This document shows, in pieces, positions 44,614-56,700 of a stretch of DNA of 64,000 nucleotides. This DNA comes from Tetracladium setigerum (taxonomy: Eukaryota > Ascomycota > Leotiomycetes > Helotiales). Location: NCBI GenBank assembly GCA_031472005.1, contig PZJY01000012.1:2216847-2280846 (forward strand). Reading direction: 5' to 3'. Below the pieces are notes generated by a model that worked only from the letters and a program-made list of their open reading frames with translations, was not told where the DNA came from and ran no database searches. Numbering within the stretch: position 1 is the first letter of the stretch; every line of letters starts with the position of its first letter. Both the position numbers and the translations under genes were made by a program.

Positions 44614-47600
44614 GTAAAGACACCTTCCTGGGCCTACGCAAATGTGATCTATCAGACCTTGACCTCTCCACTCTCATGGGAGGTGAGCCCTTCCAAATTC
44701 GTACGACTTTGACTATGAATGGATGCGGTGTTTAAATTAAGGCTCTGGTGGATATAGGAGCGAACGGTTACCTCTTCATGAACCGGCCATTTGCCCTTAG
44801 CCTTGCTCAGGCTCTCGGCTTGAAGGTTCAGAAACTGCCCTACTCCGTACAAGTACGGGGTTACAATTTAACTATCCAGAGTAAAGTCAATCAGTTCATG
44901 CGATTGCATCTGCACGTAGATGGTCGTCGCATCCGGAACTGCCCCTTCGTTATCCTGGACCTCGGGCAACAAGATGTAATTATTGGAAATAAATGGCTCA
45001 AGCACTTTCGATGTAAAGTCGATCCTGTCAAGAACCAAGTCCTTTGGCCGTCCGATACACCACCTACCCTATACTATGGGAAGGATATGATTATTTCCTT
45101 ATCTTCTACCACTTCACCACTCTTATTCAAATCCATTCAGAAGGACGTGTTACGGAGGGACACCGCTATGGCAAACGATGATAGACGACGGGGGAAGGCA
45201 GCTTAAATAAATACAATTTTTGTTCTTCCATACTCCTTAATCACCCCATCGTCTGCACCTGTAAGCGTGATGCCTACCGTTACACCCCCGAAACCGACCC
45301 GGACTGCTGGTTCAGTCCACCCTAATATTAATTCATTCTCTATTTATGAAGTCAGTGCGAACTCCTTCCACTACTAAATGCAAAAGCCTGGTATAGAGTT
45401 CTTTATCTCCAGCATCTACGAAATCGATAAGATTATCAACGAAATCTCTAACACTTCGCTAGACGACGATGAGATAACGGCCCTAATACGGGCGCGTCTC
45501 CCCCGCGAATACTAATTATACAAAGACGTATTCTCTAAGGCAGCATCAGATGTACTGCCACCTTATCGTCGCTATGATCATAAGATAACTCTGACGGAAC
45601 CACTACCTTCTTCATTCTCTCCACTCTACCGACAGTCAACTGCAGAGCTCTAAGCCACTAAGGATTACCTCTTAGAGAATCTAGCGAAAGGGTTTATAAC
45701 GGACTCGAATAGCCCCTTTGCCTCACTAGTGCTATTCGTTAAGAAGCCTCATAGTGATAAACTCCGCTTTTGTATTGATTTCCGAAAGCTTAATGCTTTA
45801 ACTTAGTCCGATCCCTACCCGATACTAAGGATCGATGAATTACTCTCTAGAATGGGTAAAGCCAGGATATTCACTAAGCTAGATATTAGATAAGCCTTTC
45901 ATCGAATCCGAATGGATCTAGAGTTAGAAGAGATGACCACCTTCCGGACTAGGTACGGTACTTATAAATATAAAGTTCTACCATTTAGCTTAACTAACGG
46001 CCCTACCACTTATTAGCGCTATATGAATAATGTCCTTATCGACTACTTGGATGACTTTTGCTTAGCGTATCTAGATGATATTATTATCTACTCTGAGAAC
46101 GTCGAAGACCATGAAGAGCACGTTAAGAAGGTCCTGATACGGTTACGAAACGCTAACCTTTAGGCGGACATAGTTAAAAGCGAGTTCAGTGTTACAAAGA
46201 TTAAATACCTTGGATTCATACTCACAACTGAAGGGTTGGAGACTGATCCAGATCATACAGAAGCTCTTAGGAACTGGAAACGGCCTATTACCGTGACCGG
46301 AGTTAAGTCCTACTTAGGCTTTTACGGATTCTACCGGCAATTCATTAAAGATTTCAGTAGGATCTCACTGCCTTTGACTAAGCTCACTCGATCAACTGTA
46401 CCGTTCGTTTGGGACGACCACTGCGCTACGGCTTTCGAAGCTCTTCGGTAATAGCTACTACTTGTATAAACTCTCCATCACTTCCAGCCAGAACACCCTA
46501 CCAAGCTGGAAACAGATTTATCTGATGGAGTGATTGCCGGAGTATTCTCCTAGCAACATCGGGACGGTAACTAGTACCCAATAGCCTTCTTCTCTCACGT
46601 ACTAGTGAACAACGAAGCTAATTGGGAGATTCATAACAAGGAGATATATGCCATCGTGTATAGTTTTAAGAAATACCGGCCCGAATTCATGTCGGTATAA
46701 GACCGTATCCAGGTGTACACCGACCACCAAGCCCTCTAGTATTTCATAACAACTAAGATCTTAACAGCTAAGCAAGTCAGATGGATGGAGTTCTTATCTA
46801 ACTTCAACTTCTAAATTATATACACTACTAGTAAATCAAACGCTAAAGCAAATATACTAAGCCGTCGCGAATAGGATCTTTTAATCTATGAATAAGTTAA
46901 AATCGACAGCCGCTCTAAAGTGTTCCTAGGACCCGACAGATTAGACCCCCGTATTAACACCGAATTAGGCTAGTTATTCGTGGAACGTTAATAAGAACTC
47001 CGGATCAATTCGATGGAATTGTTAATCCTTCCAGACTCCGAATCGGCCCTGTTATAAGCACTTCGCGATGATAACAAGATCTCCTTCACTAAAGAAAGAG
47101 CCACCATGCGTAAAGGGTATACTATGAAAGATAACTTATTACTATACCATGGACGATTAGTGGTCCGTAAGAGTACCGAACTGTGCACGAAACTTATCCG
47201 TGAGGTTTATGCCCAAGTCTCTAGTGCTCACCCTAGTGCGCGCAAGACGTATTCGTTATTACTAGCAAAGTACTACTGGCCCGACATGAACTAGGATTGC
47301 AAGACCTACGTTGCCAACTATTAGGAATATAAGTTCGCTCATCCCAGACAAACTAAACAACAAGGCTTCTTATATCCCTTGCCTATACCTAATCATCCGA
47401 TACAACACTTGACCATGGACTTCAAATCATTCCCTAAGGATAAGTATGGCTTCGATGTAATCCTAGTGTTTATGGATAGACTTAGTAAGGAGTGCGTATC
47501 TATCCCGTGTTATTAGACGACGGATGCCAAAGCGATGGCTTAGCTATTCATTTAATGGATTTACCGTTTTAGTTATACCCCTATCTCTATCATCTTTGAC

Positions 47601-48530
47601 AAAGGACCCTAGTTTATCTCCCGTTTCTGGACCGAACTTTGTAGGATTATTAGGGTTTAACTCAAACTATCTACGGCTTATCACAAATAAACAGATAGTC
47701 AGACCGAAATCATGAATAAGTATATCGACCAGCGAATAAGACCTTTTATCAACCACTACTAAGATAACTAGAGCGAGTTACTTCCACTTATAGACCGAGT
47801 ATAGATGACTCTACCTCATTCTTCGATTGGAATAACTCCTTACCGCCTTAAATACGGCCTAGATCCGAGAACCTCTTAGGATTGGAACACGCTAGAGCCG
47901 TTTAATCTAAAAGAAAAGCTTAATTACGATAATATTGTATAACTTGTTACGCGCATGTATAATGCTTAGGACCTCGCTAAAGCCAATATAAAGAGAGCTT
48001 AAGAGAGAATGTAACGTAATACGGACTAACACCGTAGGCTAGTTGACTGGGAAGTCGGTGATCAAGTCTATCTCTCTACTAAGAACCTAAAGACAGATAG
48101 ACCGAGTCGGAAGCTGGCCGCATTATGGACCGGACCGTATAAGATACTAGAGAAAGTTGGCCACTCCTACCGCTTAGAATTGCCAGCCAACTCAACGATC
48201 CATGATATATTTACACCAAACGTCTTAGCGAAGCATCCGAATAACCCCCTGCCTGGCCAGGAACCGGCCCGGCCACCTCTAGATATCGTCCAAGGAGAGC
48301 AAGAATGGGAAGTACAAGAAGTGTTAGCCAGTAAGCTGATACGTCGCAAGCTGCATTACTAAGTCAAATGGGTAGGTTATGATACTAATCCAACTTAGTA
48401 TCCGGAAGAGAACTTCGAGCACTCACCTCATCACATCCGGAGTTTTCACCTCGCTTATCCCCGTAAACCGGGACCTCCCCGTTTATTGCCCGAATGGTTA
48501 CGGAATTGGGAACTTAATAAGCAGTAATCA
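44614..48530 (+). pseudogene. Retrotransposon pol (PR-RT-RNaseH-IN-chromodomain), many stops
   Basis: Domains are read in order. The aspartic protease has ALVDIGANG near 44742. Reverse transcriptase has RFCIDFRKLNAL near 45768, and LAYLDDIIIYS with the catalytic YLDD at 46068-46079. RNase H has TDLSDGVIAG near 46512. Integrase shows the HHCC-like zinc region near 47215-47290 and LTMDFKSFPKD near 47411. A C-terminal chromodomain is at about 48305-48440 (EWEVQEVL then VKWVGY). Tens of TAG/TAA codons interrupt the frame. Wherever the family residue is clear, the stop replaces Gln or Trp, for example DIR*AFHRI in RT and T*YPEEN in the chromodomain. The protein cannot be made from this copy. Confidence 0.85.
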
Positions 48531-48604
48531 CTACAAGAAGAATGAAGATCACTGTAAAAACGCTCATTTCGACGGATTCAGGGACCCGGCCGGCTTTCTG
48601 GCTA

Positions 48605-49828
48605 TCAAGTAGCCAGCCAGGTCCCTCCAAAAACAACTAAACACAGGCAAAACAACCTCCTACTCCTCCTCCTCCTCCCCCCGGAACCACCCCCGGTACC
48701 CCCGATCAGGCGGGCGATCTCATCCTCCCCCTCCTCCTCCTCCTCCCGACGACTCTTCTTCCTACCCCGGGCGCTATCCGCACCAGCATCGGAGCCCTGG
48801 CGGCGGCGTTTACCACCACCAAAGCTCTTCAGCTGGGCTTCCAACTTGCCCAGGGCAGCTAAAACCCTAACAGAATTCTTCTTGCTTTAAGCCCGAAGCT
48901 TAAAGACCTTATCGGTTAAGTCCTATTAAAAGTTAATACCGGAATAGAGTAGTTACCAGCTAGTTCCAGGAAGGATAGACTTACCTCCATTAAGCGCTGG
49001 AGAGCGCGAGTTGCTTCAAGCTATATGAAAGCAGCGGCGGCGGCAGACTTTAGTGCCTCGGCGGCACCGACCAAGCAGATCTCGTGGATGGTGGTGGCGG
49101 CGGCGACGACGGCGGCTTCCTTTGCTTTAGCTGTAGCATCTGCTGCTGCTTCTGCTGTTGCTGTTGCTGCTGCTGCGGCGGCGGCGTCGGCGGGGTCGTG
49201 GGAGGGCAGGACCAGGGCCGGAACAGGAGCGTCCATTGCTGCAATTGCAGCGAGGAAAACAATATACTCCGGGCCAACATTCCAGGGAAGCTACGGCCAC
49301 AGTTAATACGGCCTATAAACGGACCCGTTACGGACCACTTACGCGAACACAATTGCCCTTAGAGGCGGCGTAGTGGGAGTAGAGCTTGGAGGAGACCTTT
49401 GGGAAGGAGCATCGGTGCTTAGGCTTCTTCATGGTGCGGCGAACGCAGCAGACGCACCAGACGCGGTACGCCTCTGGGAGGTAACCGGCGGGGGCGGCGA
49501 GAGGCATTATGGTGGTGGTGGTGGTGACTTCTATAACCGTTAGTAGACCGTTACGACGTCGTCCAAAGAGTGATTGACTTACGACGAAGGAGACTTGTTG
49601 TTGGTGGTGGTGGTGCTGGAATAGAGCAGACTATACTAAACGTTAGCGATGATGTACCAAAATAAGAGCTTCTAGGGATCACTTACGACTTGAGAGAGAG
49701 AGAGAGATTGCTGGAACGGGCGACTATCATTAAGAAGTCAGTCAATATTGCCTGTAAACGGTACACTTCCGGGGCCACTTACAATCTTGTTGTTGTTGCT
49801 GATGCTGCTGTTGCTGCTCTGCACCCAT
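48605..49828 (-). pseudogene. Spliced antisense gene inside the retrotransposon, about 291 codons, two nonsense codons
   Basis: Five minus-strand exons (49828-49783, 49615-49583, 49530-49343, 49290-48985 and 48907-48605) keep one frame across four GT-AG introns of 77 to 167 nt or 52 nt. It starts MGAEQQQQHQQQQQD. Exon 3 holds a Cys-rich motif, VWCVCCVRRTMKKPKHRCSF, followed by a second cluster where two Cys codons appear changed to Tyr (LYSHYAASKGNCV). Exon 4 is Ala-rich and helical, and exon 5 has KRRR and KKSRREEEEEGEDE, a nuclear-localisation-like basic patch and an acidic run. The frame is broken only by TAG at 49023-49021 and TAA at 48889-48887, both where a Gln codon would fit. The two Tyr codons likewise fit G-to-A changes. 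No function can be assigned. A zinc-binding nuclear protein is plausible. Confidence 0.65.
49060..49200. repeat. Trinucleotide (GCN)n-type simple repeat
   Basis: GGC/GCT/GCC trinucleotides dominate and give Ala-, Leu-, Cys- or Gln-rich peptides depending on frame. On the minus strand in the exon 4 frame they encode the poly-Ala part of the antisense gene. Confidence 0.6.
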
Positions 49829-50274
49829 TATGTTAGTAGTTGTACTGTATATAAGTCGACTAAAGAGCCACTTACGGACTTGTTGTTGATGTTAAGAGGG
49901 AAAGGAAAGGAATCATGAACGAAGAGAGCTGCGAGAGCTATATATGCACTATCTGACAATAGCCAGTTCCTGGTATTGTGCGCAAGCGAATTGTAAACTT
50001 GTTCGCATTTAATTGTCACTCATTAATAATAGTACAGCAACAACTGTTCAAGTATGGCGATACAGGCCAGTTACACGCCCGTTATCAACATCGTCGTTTG
50101 TTACTATTGTAGCTAAGCGAGAAAATTGTTTGCTACTATTGTGTCACTTTATTAATTGGACTAATAATATTATCGAAACCAAGCCGTATCTCACTAGCGC
50201 TTCGAGCGTTGTACGATGCGATTGGCTACTCGCAATTGGCAGATACCAGGAACTCGAGGACGAGTTCCACTTCC

Positions 50275-50285
50275 AGGAGGGGGGA
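50275..50285 (+). other. Polypurine tract before the 3' LTR
   Basis: AGGAGGGGGGA lies directly before the TGTGATG of the 3' LTR, the expected place for plus-strand priming. Confidence 0.75.
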
Positions 50286-50584
50286 TGTGATGACCATCAA
50301 CACATGACCCACACGTGACCACCAGGATCGCACCAGTACCGGGCCAGTTGCGGACTAGTCCCGATGCACAAGCAGGAGCACTTGATGGCCTGGAAGTTAC
50401 GGATGCCTTACGGCCTTGTTACGGACATGTATATAGCCCGGCCTCTAGCCACTTATTGATCGGTAGTTTTCTTCTTTTCTTAGTATTAGAGCCTATTGTT
50501 ACGACCGATCATCATTCACTAGCATATATCACCATACATCCCTGCTTTGATTACGTGATCGTACCGGTGAACAGTGCCGTTACA
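50286..50584 (+). repeat. 3' LTR
   Basis: 299 bp, with no difference seen from 42420-42718. It is followed by the target-site duplicate ACTAT at 50585-50589. Confidence 0.9.
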
Positions 50585-50589
50585 ACTAT

Positions 50590-51792
50590 TCGCGAAGTCG
50601 AACCGATTTATAAGCGTAACGTCTTTAAATAGTGAAAGCCTTCCCCGCCGTTTAAGTACTAGTTCACTTTAAGCGAGGTCCACGTCGGCGATATAAAAGA
50701 CTCTCTTATAGCCGTTTATTAAAAAAGAATTAAGCCTTACTTAAGCGTTATAAAGATTTAAGTTTTATAATTCTTAAGAGTCTAATAACTTTAAGTTTAA
50801 TAATTATATTAATAGCTTTAACGATACTTTTAATAATAGAATTCGTAATTTAAAAGGTAGTTCTAATAATAGAATTAAATTAAGTGGTTTAAATTCCTCT
50901 TTAAAAAGCTAAGCCACTTCATTTACCCCGCTTTAAAGCATCGAGATATTATCGATACTAAATAACCTCCGATTAAAGGACTTTTCATTTAAGGAACTAG
51001 ATATTAATTACGTAAATTCTAAATTATTTAATATATTAATAGATATTAATTTATTCGTTAAGAGAACGCTTAAAGTTAATAAACTTATAATTATTTAAGA
51101 GGAATAAAACGAAGATCTTAATAATCTACTTAATTATAAATATAATTATAACTCTCCGTCTTTAACGCTAATAAAAATAAATAGCTTAAATATTATATTA
51201 ATTAATTAAATAAAAGTGAATAATATTATCCTTAAATTTAAAAGTATACGAGATATAAGTCTAATTTAATTTAGCCGCGAATTGACACCGAACCGCCCCC
51301 TTATCGACGAAGAACCGGAGCTCAATCCGCTTAATATTTACGACGATAGCGACGTATATAATCCCCGCGTTAATAAAGGAGATAAACTAAATAATATTAA
51401 TATTAACGATTAAGACGAGGCGAACGAACTTCGTAATAATAATAATAACGAGGGGGATATACTTATTAATACTTAAGTTTAAGAAGAGATAACGGTAAAT
51501 AAAGAGGAGGAAGAGGTCGATCTCGCGGTTATACTCGCTTAATATTTAATGTACTTTTATAAATATATAACTAAGGAATATAAGGAGTCTCACCCGGTAA
51601 TCGACCCGGACTTAAAGATTTATAAGATTAAGTATATTACCCTTAAAAATTATATAACCTTACTTAGCTAGGTAAATACACCTTATATAATTAATCGCCT
51701 TACCTTTCTAACTATTCCTTAACGAGTAGACTTTCCTTTACTAGACTAAGCTATTATTTTCAAGGGAATCGCTCCCGAACAATTAGCGAGTC
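50590..51792. mobile_element. Copy A (right part) of the unnamed subtelomeric element, RIP-mutated
   Basis: It matches 54357-55559 at a constant offset of 3,767 with no indel and only transitions, and continues the left part across the gypsy insertion. It corresponds to codons about 194-595 of the large protein of copy B, but Gln, Trp and Arg codons have become stops throughout. Homology ends abruptly after 51792, where a different sequence beginning TGTCACGG starts. Confidence 0.85.
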
Positions 51793-52975
51793 TGTCACGG
51801 TTCCGGTTCCATTAACTGAAGTGAAGTCGTAATTAAGGGTTTATTTACTAAGTCGAAGTAAGGAAGTTAATCACTATGTGATTACAAGTAAGAATAAGCT
51901 AATATTAATAATATATAATCTTAATTTAAATATTAAGTTAAGTATAAAGCTCCTATTTAATGAAATATTATTCCTTCTTATATAAGTCTCTTCGTAACGA
52001 TTAGAGTCCCGAACTATAAAGTCCTAATTATTAAAGTCTAACTCTATTAATTAAACTCCTTACTTAACGGACTCTATTACGTGATTACTTAAGCAATTAT
52101 TACTAATACTTTCTTATAATTAATTAGGTTATTAAAGTTCTTTATAAAGTAATAATAATAAGCCACTTAATTATATTAATTATTATATTACTCCCGAGCC
52201 TTAGGCTCCTCACGTGCGCGCAAGTCACGTTTATAACATTATCCCCCTTTCGTATTAATATAATCCTTACACTTAAATATATTAAGGGAAATATCGCTAA
52301 GAATTTATAATTATTACCTTCTCTTAATATATTATCTATTTATTATTAAAAATTAAAAGAGCGTCTTACGCTAGCGATACGTATTAAGAAATTTAGCCGT
52401 ATAGCCGAAATATATTCGCATTATAAGAAAACTTATAGGAAGTGTCTTTTAAATATTTAAGAATTAAGTCGTTACTTTAAATATATTCGTTTTAAACGGC
52501 CTTACGATACTAAGGGTTATATTATTATTTAATCCCGTCCTTTAATAGTGTATAAGTTCTTTTAAGGGGCGGCGCGTAAGCGTTACCTCTTAAGGCTTCC
52601 TCGGCCTATGAATTCCGTGGAAAACGGTTTAACTCTTAAGAGCGATCTTTTCTTATAGTTATTAACTCTCAAGGGTATTAATTTTATTCCCGATTCTCTT
52701 AAGCGCGAATTCTAAGTGGCTTTATTTAAAAACTCAGAGCCGGTTTCCTTATTAATTATTATAGAAGCTACTCCGCTAGCTTTTATCGTTTTAAATAATT
52801 TATTTACTTCCTTTTAATCTTTAAGGTCGGACTAGGTAAGAGGTGATAGTAATAATCTATTAATATCCGGTGGCAATTAAGATTTATCTTTAATTCTTAA
52901 GAATTCTTAAATTATAAGTAGTTCTTCCATTTAATCAGATAATAAAGTTTATTCCTAACTAGCTTATAATTTAGG
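51793..52975. mobile_element. AT-rich, RIP-like fragment of another repeat
   Basis: It begins TGTCACGGTTCCGGTTCC, a start reminiscent of an LTR, exactly where copy A stops, and ends where copy B starts. The sequence is strongly AT-biased with TA-rich runs and remnants such as a readable stretch around 52380-52470, but no protein domain can be recognised. Without a second copy in the window its class and ends are unknown. Confidence 0.4.
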
Positions 52976-53080
52976 TCTAATAAGCAAATACCATGTTCCT
53001 AAGCGAGCCATGTTTGGGTCCCGCTGCATCACATCTACGCCAAGACCTCACCAGAATTTCGGAATCTAATTTACTTCTAA

Positions 53081-53476
53081 TTCTGAGGAAGCCATTCTCG
53101 AAAAGCGACCGATACGCTCCAGATCATCGCTCGAATCAATCTCAAAACGTAAACTCAGCGTGTTCTGATCGTAACCAAGTCGCTGTCGCTTTTTGGTGAG
53201 GAAGTGGCCGACTATTCCCAAAAGCGTAACCTGGGACACCCCGTGACCACTCCCAATATATCGCGATAATAAACTCCTTTCCCTTTAACTTTTGTTTATA
53301 ATTCTGAAGAAGCTATTCTCGAAAAGCGACTGATGCGCTCCAGATTATCGCTCGAATCAATCTCAAAACGTAAACTCAGCGTGTTCTGATCGTAACCAAG
53401 TCGCTGTCGCTTTTTGGTGAGGAAGTGGCCGACTATTCCCAAAAGCGTAACCTGGGACACCCCGTGACCGCTCCCC
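53081..53476. repeat. Two 175-bp repeat units, period 221 bp (copy B)
   Basis: Unit 1 starts TTCTGAGGAAGCC at 53081 and unit 2 TTCTGAAGAAGCT at 53302. Both share GCTCGAATCAATCTCAAAAC, GTCGCTTTTTGGTGAGGAAG and GACACCCCGTGACC with few differences. Each contains AAAGCGAC and ATCGCTCGAAT, which resemble halves of the GATTCGG palindrome found nearer the telomere. Confidence 0.8.
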
Positions 53477-53776
53477 TCTTTCCCCATTTCTTTTCTTATG
53501 ATGCTATTTGCACCTTCTAGAACTCCCCTCTTTTGACTTTTAATTCTTAACCCTATTTTACTTAATTACTATATATTTGAATATTTCTTCACGTCAGAGG
53601 CGCTCCAAAATCAGGCTTAGTACAATATTCCCCAGGTTCCGAGTAATCTCTTATTGTTTCTCTTTTCTGATTCTTTATTAACGTCTTTTCATTACCGAAT
53701 AGCGACCGAAAAACCTTCGATTTACTATCTTTTACGTCTCATATCGCGACCCCTTTTCTCTCTTTAACCCACTACA

Positions 53777-56700
53777 ATGCCCCGTACTCGTCGCACATCT
53801 GCCGAGCGCAAGCTCTTTGAGCGCACCCGTAAAGCCGCCCAACGAGTCAAAATACGAGCGCAAGGCTCAAGTGGACTTGCTCAAAACCAGGGGAATGGTG
53901 GTCACAATCAACAAGCTCCCCCGGTACTACCAGTAGTATCAGCTCCACCTGAGAGTTTAGGAAATGGAAGCCGTGTTCAAGTTATTATACAGTCGCCTCC
54001 AATAGCGAGTCTTCAACTACTAGCACCTCTTCAAGCCTCTTCCAACCAAGCTCTCCACTCTCCACAAGACCTTAATCGGTCGCAAATCGCTACAGCTTCG
54101 ACCTCGAAAACCCACCGCCCTAGAACTTCGCCAGTCAAAAAATCAAATCGTCTTGCAAGCGCAACCTCCTCTCAAGGTCTAGGAAACACAAGTCGTGTCC
54201 AAGTTGTTATACAATCAGCTCCAATAGCGAATCTTTAACTACTAATACTCTATCAGGCCACTTCCAACCAAGTTATCACTACTTCACAAGTCTCTACCTG
54301 GTCGACAATCGGTACAGATTCGACGTCCAACTTCTACCGCCTTAGACCCTCACCATCCGCGAAGTCAAACCGATTTGCAAGCGCAACGTCTTCAAATAGC
54401 GAAAGCCTTCCCCGCCGTCTAAGTACTAGTTCACTCCAAGCGGGGTCCACGTCGGCGACACAAAAGACTCTCTTACAGCCGTCTATCGAAAAAGAATCGG
54501 GCCTTACTCAAGCGCTACAAAGATTTAAGTTTCATAGTTCTCAAGAGTCTAATAACTTCGAGTCCGACGACTATGCTGGTAGCTTTGGCGGTGCTTCTGA
54601 TAGTGGAATTCGTAGTTTAGAAGGTGGTTCTAATGGTGGAATTGGACCAAGTGGTTCAAATTCCTCTCCAGAAAGCCAGGCCACTTCATCTACCCCGCTT
54701 CAGAGCATCGAGACATTATCGATGCTAGATAACCTCCGATTAGAGGACTTTTCATCTGAGGAACTAGACATTGATTACGCAGATTCTGAATCATCTAGCA
54801 TATCAACAGATACCGATTCATTCGTCGAGAGAACGCTTGAAGTTGGTGAACTTGCAGTTATTTGGGAGGAACAAAACGAAGATCTTAATAATCTACTTGA
54901 CTATGAATATAGCTATAGCTCTCCGTCTCCAACGCCAATAGAAACAGATGGCTCGGATATTGCATCGATTGATCAGATGGAAGTGGATGATATTGTCCTC
55001 GAATTCGAAAGTATGCGAGATGTGGGTCCAATTCAATTTAGCCGCGAATCGACACCGAACCGCCCCCCTATCGACGAAGAACCGGAGCTCAATCCGCTTG
55101 ACATTTACGACGATAGCGACGCATATAATCCCCGCGTCGATAAAGGAGATGAACCAGATAATGCCAGCATCGACGACCAAGACGAGGCGAACGAACTTCG
55201 CAACAATAACAATAACGAGGGGGATGTGCTCATTAATGCCCAAGTTCAGGAAGCGATAGCGGCAGATGAAGAGGAGGAAGAGGTCGATCTCGCGGCTGCA
55301 CTCGCTCAACATTTAATGCGCTTCCATGGATGTACAACTGAAGAACATGAGGAGTCTCACCCGGCAATCGACCCGGACTTGGAGATCCATAGGATTAGGC
55401 ACACTACCCTTAGAAACCATATAGCCTTGCTCAGCCAGGCAAATACACCTCATGTAATTAGTCGCCCTACCTTTCTAACTATTCCCCAACGAGTAGACTT
55501 TCCTTTACCGGACTGGGCTACTATTTTCGAGGGAATCGCTCCCGAACAACCAGCGAGTCGCGCCAATAGCAATGACGATGCAGAGTCAATTATTGATCAA
55601 GACTTCAAAGAAGTTAATGAAAAGCTATGCCTTAACTGCTCGCATACTGTGCCTAATTCGGTAGTGGCATACTTTGATGTTGATAGCTTTCTTGGATTTG
55701 CTGAGGACCTAGCCTTCGCTTCGCAGGGGCTAGATATTAACTTCTACCCTCGCTTTCATACTAATATTAAGAGCAATCTTCATATTGATATGGAAGTAAG
55801 GCATGACTTTGGTAGGGGCGAAAGAGGGAAGCAAGTTCCTCTTCACCAAGTCCCTCACTACTGTGCAGGACGAGTATTAGGCTCCGAAGGCATAACGTTC
55901 TACTTCTTCTTTCCACGAATGTGGGCGCCTGAAAGAAAGACAAACTTCCCTGGATCTATTAATGGCGAAACTCATAGCCTCCTTCGAATCTGGACCGATT
56001 CGGTCCTTCTTCCCTCTATTCTCCGCAACGTTCCGGCCACTAGTCGTCAACATATCCCAACTTCATGGGAGCACGCTCGACAGAAGTCCCGCGCTTATTA
56101 CGCCGAGCGATCGACTCGAGGAGACCCTAATTCTGAAGGCGCAACACCTCTAACTCTCATGTATTCCCTTCACCCAGACTCACTTGCCGCGATCTGGCAA
56201 GACATACAAGCTTGTCTTCTTTTGCCAGAAAATAGGATTTATTATAACGCGCAAATCTTCTTCTCGTCTAAGAATACCAAGCTTAGATTCCCATATACTA
56301 CACTTGCTAGCATGTGGCAAGCGTTTGAAGAATCCTTGCATACCTCTGTCGACGGTACCTTCCTTGACCCGGATCGCGTCTGGTTCGATCTCGGAAAAGA
56401 GATAATTAGCCCAGAATATGTCACAATTAGTGAGGAAATCGACCCCGAATCGCCGCCCGTCACCTTTCTTCACCGAACTTGTTGTCTTAATAAGTTTATT
56501 GAATGGGTGAGGCTTGGGGAGGGAAGACGAGCCATAGTTTCGACCAACTACACTACAGCTATGATGGAATCCGCTAAAGATATCGCGGTTGAAATGTCTC
56601 GATCATCCCGCCACTATCGAGAAGGTTGGATCTATACTCAGGCCTATAATTCCTATAAAGAGATATTTGACGCTGCAAAAACCAAGCCATTTAGCAGCCC

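Larger units (their letters stand above)
42420..50584 (+). mobile_element. Ty3/gypsy LTR retrotransposon (chromovirus), pol inactivated
   Basis: An 8,165-bp element is bounded by 299-bp LTRs that begin TGTGATG and end GTTACA. It is flanked by the 5-bp duplication ACTAT at 42415-42419 and 50585-50589. The internal order is gag, protease, reverse transcriptase, RNase H, integrase and chromodomain on the plus strand, then an antisense spliced gene, then a polypurine tract at 50275-50285. It is inserted inside copy A of the subtelomeric element. Since the copy A flanks are heavily RIP-mutated while the LTRs are GC-balanced and rich in intact CA dinucleotides, the insertion came after RIP of the host repeat. 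No TGG-type primer-binding site is seen right after the 5' LTR; the following bases read TAAAAGAAGAAAACTCGACT. Confidence 0.9.

Noticed and set aside
49084..49373. Plus-strand Ala-, Cys- and Leu-rich frames
   Set aside because: They are frames through a trinucleotide repeat; only the minus-strand frame joins across introns to flanking exons.
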